From the NCBI GenBank assembly GCA_030448225.1, contig JAUJNJ010000071.1:1-10720 (forward strand): a stretch of 10,720 nucleotides of DNA. The letters run 5' to 3'. Shown here piece after piece: positions 1-5,410 of the stretch. The first letter of the stretch is position 1. Every line of letters starts with the position of its first letter. The translations under genes were made by a program, and so were the position numbers. The notes below the pieces were generated by a model. That model searched no databases and had not been told where the DNA came from. It saw only the letters and a list, made by a program, of their open reading frames with translations. The DNA is from Phycisphaerae bacterium (GTDB lineage Bacteria > Planctomycetota > Phycisphaerae > Tepidisphaerales > Tepidisphaeraceae).

Positions 1-1
1 C

Positions 2-2452
2 GCCGCCCCGGCCCTGGCGCCCGCCGCTCACGCGCCGGCCGCGACGCCGCCGGCCCCGGGTCACGCCGCGCCCGCCGCGCCGCAGCACCCGCACCGACCT
101 ACCGTGACTGTCGCCCCCGGCGGCGCGCACGACCCGAACCGCCCGCCGGTCTCGCGGCCGACCGTGTCGCTCGGCTCGACCCGCGCGCCCGAGCGCAAGC
201 CCGTCGTGCAGGCGCCGCGCCTCACCGAACTCGCCCCCGCGACGATCAGCGGCCCGCGCATCGTCCGCGTCGAGAAGCCCGACAACCTCCCCGCCCCGCG
301 CCCGCGCCGCCCGATGGACGGGCCCGGCCCCGGCGGCGGCCCCGGCCCCGGCTACACCACCGCCCGCCCGATCACCGGCCGCGGCGTGAAGGTCAGCGAG
401 GAGGACGACGAGGAGAAGAAGAAGGCCGCCGCCAAGGCCGCCCGCACCAACTCCCAGCGCCGACGCGGGCCCGACGGCCGCCGCGGCGAGGCGATGGAGA
501 AGCTGCGCGAGTTCACCGAGGCCGACCTGATCGCCCGCAAGGACGCGATCAACGCCGCCACCGCCAACCGCGCCGCGTTCGAGAGCCACCTGATCAAGGC
601 CGGCCGCCGCGGCACCCATGCGGTCGCCAAGTCGGCGGCGCAGAAGGGCGAGCCGATCCAGATCGAGGAGCCGATCACCGTCAAGACCCTCTCGGCCGCC
701 CTCGGCGTGAAGGTCAACGACATCATCAGCAAGCTGATGCGCTCCGGGGTGTTCGCCACGATCAACCAGGGCCTCGACCGCGACACGGCCGAGACGCTGG
801 CGCTGGACTTCGGCGTCGAACTGCAGATCGCGCAGGACGAGACGCTCGAGGAGCAACTGCTCGGCGAGTTCGAGGCCCGCGCCGCCGCCAGCGAATCGCT
901 CGTCGGCCGCCCGCCGGTCGTGACGATCCTCGGGCACGTCGACCACGGCAAGACGAGCCTGCTGGACAAGATCCGCAACGCCAACGTGGCCGCGGGCGAG
1001 GCCGGCGGCATCACGCAGCACACGGCGGCGTGGATGGTCGAGATCACCGGCGGCGACGGCAACACGAAGCGCGTCACGTTCATCGATACCCCGGGCCACC
1101 AGGCGTTCACGAGCATGCGCGCCCGCGGCGCGAACATGACCGACGTCGTCGTGCTCGTCGTCGCGGCCGACGACGGCGTGATGCCCCAGACGGTCGAGTC
1201 GATCAACCACGCCCGCGCCGCCGACGTGCCGATCGTCGTCGCGCTCAACAAGATCGACCGCCCCGACGCCAACCCGGACATGGTCCTGGGCCAACTCGCG
1301 GCCAACGGGCTGAACCCGGTCGAGTGGGGCGGCGACATCGAGGTGATCCGCACGAGCGCGACCACCGGCCAGGGCATCAAGGAACTGATCGAGATCCTCG
1401 ACTACCAGGCCGAGCTGCTCGACCTCAAGGCCGACCCGACCGCCCCGTCGCGGGGCGCGGTGATCGAGTCGAAGATGGACCCGGGCCTCGGCCCGATCGC
1501 CACCGTGCTCGTGCAGGACGGCACGCTGAAGGTCGGCGACGTCGTGCTGTCCGGCCCCGGCTACGGCCGCGTCCGGATCCTGCTCAACGACCGGGGCGAG
1601 TCGATCCCCGAGGCCGGGCCGAGCACGCCGGTCATCATCGGCGGGCTGGACGACCTGCCGGCGTCGGGCGACAAGTTCTTCTCGCTCGAGGACTTCGACC
1701 GCGCCCGCGCGATCGCCGAGGAGCGCTCGATCCTCAGCCGCCGCGAGACGCTCGCGGCCCGCAACCAGGTCACCAACGCCGGCAACCTGCTGCAGAACCT
1801 GAAGTCGGCCGACACCAAGACGATCAACCTGATCATCAAGGGCGACGTGCAGGGTTCGGTCGAGACGCTCGTCGCGACCGTGACCGGGCAGAACACCGAA
1901 GAGGTGAAGGTCAAGGTGATCCACAGCGGCGTCGGCCCGATCAGCGAGAGCGACGTGCAGCTGGCGATGGCGACCAAGACCAAGCCGACCGACAACCGCG
2001 TCGCGATCATCGGCTTCCACGTGGTCCCCGAGGAGCCGGCCCGCCTGCTCGCCGAGCAGAACCACGTGGACTACAAGACCTACCGGGTCATCTACGAGAT
2101 CTTCGACGACCTGAAGAAGAGCTTGTCGGGGATGCTCGAGCCCGAGGTCCGCGAGAAGCTGCACGGCCACGTCGAGGTGCGCCAGATCTTCAAGGTCAGC
2201 CGCCTCGGCAACATCGCCGGCTGCTTCGTCACCGACGGGCACGTGCAGCGCGGCAGCAAGATCCGCCTCATCCGCGGCGGCACGATCATCACCGAGGACT
2301 TGGCGATCGAGACGCTCCGCCGCGTGAAGGACGACGTGAAGGAAGTGAAGGCCGGCTTCGAGTGCGGCATCAAGATCACGAACTACGACGACATCAAGAT
2401 CGGCGACGTGTTCGAGGCCTACGTCCGCGAGACATTTGAACGTACGCTGTAG
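2..2452 (+). CDS. infB: Translation initiation factor IF-2 (5' partial)
   Basis: GTPase that places initiator tRNA on the 30S subunit and promotes 50S joining in the cytoplasm. The frame is open from the left edge, so the true start is upstream; the first GTG in view (104) is used here only for numbering. Before residue 110 it is Pro/Ala-rich and disordered, followed by an acidic-lysine stretch (EEDDEEKKK). An IF2_N domain lies at about 190-243. The GTPase domain shows G1 GHVDHGKT (277-284), switch [11 protein letters not shown] (301-310), G3 DTPGH (328-332), G4 NKID (382-385) and G5 SAT (418-420). Domain III begins near 574 (GDVQGSVE). The C-terminal tRNA-binding domain (about 700-782) has [16 protein letters not shown]. 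Switch I reads QHTAAW where most bacteria have QHIGAY, which is an odd but conservative change. The stop is TAG. A perfect hairpin follows 9 nt later, then the YlxP-like gene and rbfA. Confidence 0.97.
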   Translation, partial: AAPALAPAAHAPAATPPAPGHAAPAAPQHPHRPTVTVAPGGAHDPNRPPVSRPTVSLGSTRAPERKPVVQAPRLTELAPATISGPRIVRVEKPDNLPAPRPRRPMDGPGPGGGPGPGYTTARPITGRGVKVSEEDDEEKKKAAAKAARTNSQRRRGPDGRRGEAMEKLREFTEADLIARKDAINAATANRAAFESHLIKAGRRGTHAVAKSAAQKGEPIQIEEPITVKTLSAALGVKVNDIISKLMRSGVFATINQGLDRDTAETLALDFGVELQIAQDETLEEQLLGEFEARAAASESLVGRPPVVTILGHVDHGKTSLLDKIRNANVAAGEAGGITQHTAAWMVEITGGDGNTKRVTFIDTPGHQAFTSMRARGANMTDVVVLVVAADDGVMPQTVESINHARAADVPIVVALNKIDRPDANPDMVLGQLAANGLNPVEWGGDIEVIRTSATTGQGIKELIEILDYQAELLDLKADPTAPSRGAVIESKMDPGLGPIATVLVQDGTLKVGDVVLSGPGYGRVRILLNDRGESIPEAGPSTPVIIGGLDDLPASGDKFFSLEDFDRARAIAEERSILSRRETLAARNQVTNAGNLLQNLKSADTKTINLIIKGDVQGSVETLVATVTGQNTEEVKVKVIHSGVGPISESDVQLAMATKTKPTDNRVAIIGFHVVPEEPARLLAEQNHVDYKTYRVIYEIFDDLKKSLSGMLEPEVREKLHGHVEVRQIFKVSRLGNIAGCFVTDGHVQRGSKIRLIRGGTIITEDLAIETLRRVKDDVKEVKAGFECGIKITNYDDIKIGDVFEAYVRETFERTL

Positions 2453-2461
2453 GCCTTCGTC

Positions 2462-2517
2462 GTTTCACGCATCACTCCTCACGCGTCACGTGTTCCGTGA
2501 GGAGTGATGCGTGAAAC
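2462..2517. repeat. Perfect 22-bp intergenic palindrome (hairpin 1)
   Basis: The left arm 2462-2483 is an exact reverse complement of the right arm 2496-2517, with a 12-nt loop. The left side is made of 7-nt units beginning TCAC (TCACGCA, TCACTCC, TCACGCG, TCACGTG at 2465-2492). The right arm reads as three units beginning GTGA (2497-2517). It fills the gap between the infB stop (2452) and the next ATG (2524). The only GAGGAG near that start (2499-2504) is inside the stem. No T-tract follows, so it is not a typical intrinsic terminator. Confidence 0.95.
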
Positions 2518-2523
2518 AGCACT

Positions 2524-2805
2524 ATGACTGTGGGCATCCTACAGTTAGAGCTCGCGATCCCCGACGCCTTTTCCCTCAAGGACAAGCGGCGAGTGGTCAA
2601 GAGCCTGAAGGACCGGATCGCTCACGGGCACAACGTGTCGATCGCGGAGGTCGGCGCGCTCGACGAGCACCGGCGGTCGATCCTCGCGATCGCGATGGTC
2701 AGCAACGACAGCCGGTACGTCGAAGGCGCGCTGAGCAAGCTCGTCGACTACGTCCGGAAGGACCCGGGGGCGTCGCTCGAGGATTACCAGATCGAGTTGC
2801 TGTAA
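2524..2805 (+). CDS. ylxP: DUF503 / YlxP-like family protein
   Basis: A 93-residue protein matching the DUF503 family, whose B. subtilis member YlxP lies between infB and rbfA, exactly the position seen here. Family hallmarks are visible: a hydrophobic N-terminal strand (TVGILQLELAIPDA), the SLKDKRRVVKSLKDR motif (18-32), then NVSIAEVGALDEHRRS and a second strand before a C-terminal helix. Molecular function is not firmly established; placement points to ribosome maturation or initiation. The start is ATG 2524: an in-frame TGA at 2512 rules out anything further upstream. No Shine-Dalgarno motif sits at normal spacing; GAGGAG lies about 19 nt away inside hairpin 1. A six-codon reading frame (ATG 2507) ends in a TGA that overlaps this ATG, so translational coupling is possible but unproven. 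Full-length for the family. Confidence 0.9.
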   Translation: MTVGILQLELAIPDAFSLKDKRRVVKSLKDRIAHGHNVSIAEVGALDEHRRSILAIAMVSNDSRYVEGALSKLVDYVRKDPGASLEDYQIELL

Positions 2806-2812
2806 AGAGGAG

Positions 2813-2907
2813 AGCGACGAAGCGACGAAGCGACGAAGCGACGCAGGGCGAGCGAGCATCCGGCCTTTCCCCCCTCCGTCGCTGCGTGCCTCCGTCGCTT
2901 CGTCGCT
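2813..2907. repeat. Imperfect intergenic palindrome of 8-mer repeats (hairpin 2)
   Basis: The left arm 2813-2848 pairs with the right arm 2872-2907 over 36 positions with 5 mismatches by my alignment, leaving a 23-nt loop. The outermost 15 pairs are perfect. The left arm begins with about 3.9 tandem copies of AGCGACGA (2813-2843). The right arm carries the complementary words (CGTCGCTT, CGTCGCTG) in two related 16-nt blocks. It starts 7 nt after the DUF503 stop and ends 10 nt before the rbfA ATG. No T-tract follows. Confidence 0.9.
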
Positions 2908-2917
2908 GCTGACGAGA

Positions 2918-3490
2918 ATGTCCCGAAGAACCGAACGCCTCGGAAGCACGATCCAGACCGAGCTGGCGACGATCATCATGCGCGAGCTGGCGGACCCGCG
3001 GCTGGTGGGCATGCCGAGCATCACGCGGGTGAAGGTCAGCGACGACCTGTCGGTCGCCGACGTCTACGTCACGATCATGGGCACGCCCGGGCAGCAGACC
3101 GCCGCCCTCAACGCGCTGCGCCACTCGGCGGGCATGATGCGGACGAAGCTGACGAAGATGCTGTCGATGCGGCAGACGCCGTACCTGAAGTTCCACATCG
3201 ACGAGAACCTGAAGAAGGAACTCGCCGTGCTGGAACTGCTGGAAAAGGCCCGCCGCGAGACCGAGGAGATCGACCGCAAGCGCGCCGCCGAGGCCGCGGG
3301 CACGACCTTGACGGACGGCGACGGTGACACCGATGGCGCCGCCGACCCCGCCGGCGACGCCCTGCAGGACGACGGCGCCGGGACGACGACAGCCACCGGC
3401 GACGCCGGACCGGTCGCCGACGCGTCCGCCGCCGACGCCGACGCCGCCTCGCCGCAGCCGGAGGCGGAGAAATCGCCGCAGCAGCATTGA
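2918..3490 (+). CDS. rbfA: Ribosome-binding factor A (RbfA) with acidic C-terminal tail
   Basis: Assembly factor that binds the immature 30S subunit and helps 16S rRNA 5'-end maturation, notably in the cold. Residues 1 to about 117 form the KH-type RbfA domain: an N-terminal basic helix (MSRRTERLGSTIQTEL), ELADPRL (23-29), the strand ITRVKVSDDLSVADVYV (35-51), and the C-terminal YLKFHIDENLKK (89-100) leading into a charged helix. The order infB-ylxP-rbfA supports the call. Residues about 122-190 are an Ala/Asp/Gly/Thr tail with 14 acidic residues from 128 onward and almost no basic ones; it is likely disordered and is longer than in typical RbfA (about 115-135 residues). No clear Shine-Dalgarno motif precedes the ATG, only GACGAGA. 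Hairpin 2 ends 10 nt upstream. The stop TGA overlaps the TTG start of the next gene. Confidence 0.95.
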   Translation: MSRRTERLGSTIQTELATIIMRELADPRLVGMPSITRVKVSDDLSVADVYVTIMGTPGQQTAALNALRHSAGMMRTKLTKMLSMRQTPYLKFHIDENLKKELAVLELLEKARRETEEIDRKRAAEAAGTTLTDGDGDTDGAADPAGDALQDDGAGTTTATGDAGPVADASAADADAASPQPEAEKSPQQH

Positions 3491-3705
3491 ACGATGACGA
3501 CGACGACGGCCGGGAGCGGGTACTGCCGTACGCGGCGCCGCCCGCCGGCGACCGCCACGACCGCGACCACCACGCCGACCTCGAACGCCGGCGTCGCCGA
3601 AGGCGGCGGGCCGAGTTGCCGATCGCGGCGGTCCTGTGGCTGATCCTCGCCGCCCTGTGCGCCGGGGGCGTTCATTCGGTGTGGACTGCCTCGTTAGGCA
3701 GGTGA
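3487..3705 (+). CDS. Small single-pass membrane protein, unknown function
   Basis: A 72-residue ORF that I do not recognise. It starts on TTG 3487 in a TTGA overlap with the rbfA stop, which suggests translational coupling; no in-frame ATG or GTG is available. The N-terminus is acidic (NDDDDDGRE, 2-10), followed by a His/Asp/Arg linker, a run of eight Arg (34-41) and one hydrophobic segment of about 19 residues (about 44-62, PIAAVLWLILAALCAGG). The Arg cluster before the segment predicts the N-terminus in the cytoplasm and a very short periplasmic end. The Arg and Asp runs could partly be a by-product of GC-rich low-complexity DNA. The hydrophobic segment and the exact overlap with rbfA argue for a real gene. 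Moderate confidence. Confidence 0.55.
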   Translation: MNDDDDDGRERVLPYAAPPAGDRHDRDHHADLERRRRRRRRAELPIAAVLWLILAALCAGGVHSVWTASLGR

Positions 3706-3732
3706 GCGAGACGCCCGCCGCGGGGGATTCCT

Positions 3733-3737
3733 AAGGA
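3733..3737 (+). promoter_or_regulatory. Shine-Dalgarno motif for the HhH-GPD-like gene
   Basis: AAGGA lies 3 nt before ATG 3741. It is notable because most other + strand genes before yebC in this window lack such a motif, and this gap (3706-3740) contains no palindrome. Confidence 0.55.
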
Positions 3738-3740
3738 CTC

Positions 3741-4394
3741 ATGAAGAACGCAACCAAACACGCCGAGACGTTGAAGTCGCTCCTGAGGAAGCTGACGCGC
3801 GAGCACAAGCCCGAGCCGAAGGAGTCGCAGGAGCCGCTCAAGGCGCTCGTGCGCGGCGCGATGTCCTACGACATGCCCGACGCCAAGGCCGAGGAGGCGA
3901 TGCGTGCGATCGACAAGGAGTTCGTCGACTTCAACGAGCTGCGCGTCGCGACCGACCTGGAGATCCAGGACCTGCTCGGCTTCAAGTACCCCGACATCGA
4001 ACGCCGCGTCGCGATGATCACCGGGTCGCTCAACAACATCTTCGAGCGCGAGCACACGCTGAGCCTCGAGCGACTCAAGACGATCAGCAAGCGCGACGCG
4101 CGGCAGTTCGTCCGCGAGTTCCCCAACATCCACCCGTTCGTCGAGGCGTACGTGATGCTCTACGCGTTCGACGGCCACGCCTGCCCGGTCGACGAGCAGA
4201 TCCTGGAACTGCTCCGCGACGCCGGCGTCGTCGAGGCCGAGACGACCGCCGCCGACGCGCAGCGGTTCGTCGAGCACCACCTCAAGGCCGAGGAGTGCTA
4301 CGACTTCTTCGCCGCCGCCCGCAAGGCCGTCTCCGACGACGACGCCAAGACCGCCGTCGGCGGGGCGGCGGGGAAGAAGAAAGCCAAGGCGTGA
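3741..4394 (+). CDS. Endonuclease III-like (HhH-GPD fold) protein lacking catalytic lysine and Fe-S cluster
   Basis: A 217-residue protein with the layout of the endonuclease III/HhH-GPD DNA glycosylase superfamily. Residues 33-80 (PLKALVRGAMSYDMPDAKAE to DLLG) resemble the first helices of the fold. Residues 127-154 align without gaps to the family's hairpin and catalytic strand: FPNIHPFVEAYV stands where LPGVGPKTAAYV is usual, and CPVDEQI where PVDTHV is usual. The conserved Asp is kept (D151), but the catalytic Lys position is Phe (133) and the glycines of the helix-hairpin-helix are gone. The four cluster cysteines are absent; only C148 and C186 exist. This suggests a non-catalytic relative, perhaps binding DNA or another partner. 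The C-terminus is Lys-rich (GKKKAKA). AAGGA precedes the ATG. It sits between the rbfA block and hisG, and hairpin 3 follows immediately. Fold call good, function unknown. Confidence 0.8.
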   Translation: MKNATKHAETLKSLLRKLTREHKPEPKESQEPLKALVRGAMSYDMPDAKAEEAMRAIDKEFVDFNELRVATDLEIQDLLGFKYPDIERRVAMITGSLNNIFEREHTLSLERLKTISKRDARQFVREFPNIHPFVEAYVMLYAFDGHACPVDEQILELLRDAGVVEAETTAADAQRFVEHHLKAEECYDFFAAARKAVSDDDAKTAVGGAAGKKKAKA

Positions 4395-4395
4395 G

Positions 4396-4497
4396 GCAGT
4401 TGCTGGTTGTGAGTGGCCAGTTGCTAGTACGAGGCAACGCGAGCACTCGCTCCCACCGCTCTTCACTAGCAACTAGCAACTGACAACTAGCAACTGC
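4396..4497. repeat. Imperfect intergenic palindrome of heptamer repeats (hairpin 3)
   Basis: The left arm 4396-4428 pairs with the right arm 4465-4497 over 33 positions with 4 mismatches. The right arm is a heptamer array: ACTAGCA, ACTAGCA, ACTGACA, ACTAGCA, ACTGC. The left arm is the complementary array (AGTTGCT, GGTTGTG, AGTGGCC, AGTTGCT). The 36-nt loop holds a small inner stem GCGAG/CTCGC (4439-4450). The arms are 18/33 and 15/33 G+C, far below the surrounding genes. It begins 1 nt after a stop codon and ends 8 nt before the hisG ATG. Confidence 0.93.
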
Positions 4498-4505
4498 TTC
4501 CCCCC

Positions 4506-5399
4506 ATGACCGACCGCCTCCCCGAATCCACGCTTCGCCTCGGCCTGCCCAGCGGGTCGATGCAGCAGTCCACGATCGAGCTGTTCGGCCGCGCGGGGTA
4601 CCGCGTCAACGTCGACGGGCGCAGCGTCTTCCCCCGCGTCGACGACGACAAGATCTCGGCCGTGCTGTTCCGCTCGCAGGAGATCAGCCGCTACGTCGTC
4701 GATAACATCATCGACTGCGGCCTGTGCGGGTACGACTGGGTCGTCGAGAACGGCAACGAGGAGGACGTCGTCGAGATCGCCGAGCTCACCTACTCCCGGG
4801 CCTCGTCGATGCCCGCCCGCTGGGTGCTGGCCGTCCCCGAGGAAAGCCCCGCCCGCACGCCCGAAGACCTCGAAGGCGGCATAATCGCCACCGAGCTGGT
4901 GAACGTCACCCGCAAGTACTTCGCCGCGCGCGGCGTGAAGGTGACCGTCGAGTTCTCCTGGGGCACCACCGAGATCAAGGCCCGCCTGCTCGACGCCATC
5001 GTCGACCTCACCGAGACCGGCTCGTCGATCCGCGCGAACAACCTCCGCGTGATCGATACGATCCTCACCAGCACGATCCGCTTCGTCGCCAACCAACAGG
5101 CGTGGGCCGTCCCGTGGAAGCGGGAGAAGATGGAGAACATCGCCATGCTGCTGCGCGGCGCGATCGAGGCGCGGGCGAAGGTGGGGCTGAAGATGAACGT
5201 GCCCGAGGCCCGGCTCGCCGAGGTGATCGGCTTCCTGCCGGCCGAGAAGAGCCCGACCGTCAGCCGCCTGGCGGACCCGGCGTGGGTGGCCGTCGAGGTG
5301 ATCCTGGAGGACCGCCAGGAGCGCGAGTTGATCCCCCAACTCCGCCGCGCTGGCGCGACCGGGATCATCACCTACCCGTTGAACAAGGTGATCCCCTAG
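4506..5399 (+). CDS. hisG: ATP phosphoribosyltransferase, long form
   Basis: Catalyses the first step of histidine synthesis, joining ATP and PRPP to give phosphoribosyl-ATP. The length (297 residues) fits the long HisG type, which carries its own C-terminal regulatory domain and does not need HisZ. Visible motifs: N-terminal LRLGLPSGSMQQSTIELF (10-27), GLCGYDWV (72-79), the PRPP-binding loop DAIVDLTETGSS (163-174), and a C-terminal ACT-like domain (about 220-297) ending GATGIITYPLNKVIP. Histidine feedback inhibition is expected from the family. No other his gene is in the window. The ATG is preceded by a pyrimidine run (CTTCCCCCC) and no Shine-Dalgarno motif; hairpin 3 ends 8 nt upstream. 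The TPR lipoprotein gene starts 12 nt after the stop, so the two are probably co-transcribed. Confidence 0.96.
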   Translation: MTDRLPESTLRLGLPSGSMQQSTIELFGRAGYRVNVDGRSVFPRVDDDKISAVLFRSQEISRYVVDNIIDCGLCGYDWVVENGNEEDVVEIAELTYSRASSMPARWVLAVPEESPARTPEDLEGGIIATELVNVTRKYFAARGVKVTVEFSWGTTEIKARLLDAIVDLTETGSSIRANNLRVIDTILTSTIRFVANQQAWAVPWKREKMENIAMLLRGAIEARAKVGLKMNVPEARLAEVIGFLPAEKSPTVSRLADPAWVAVEVILEDRQERELIPQLRRAGATGIITYPLNKVIP

Positions 5400-5410
5400 A
5401 ATCGTTCCGC

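Noticed and set aside
352..1380. 342-residue antisense ORF opposite infB
   Set aside because: Ser/Ala/Thr-rich shadow of the IF2 frame with no domain.
1030..2439. 469-residue Arg-rich + strand ORF inside infB
   Set aside because: Shadow of infB in another frame; composition is nearly all Arg, Pro, Gly and Ala, and IF2 is unambiguous.
2699..3487. 262-residue antisense ORF spanning the DUF503 and rbfA genes
   Set aside because: It crosses hairpin 2 and two genes with firm family matches on the + strand; composition is shadow-like.
2462..4497. Palindromes as intrinsic terminators
   Set aside because: No T-tract follows any of the three, and they lie inside a probable operon.
4396..4505. Histidine attenuator before hisG
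   Set aside because: No short leader with consecutive His codons and no terminator T-tract.
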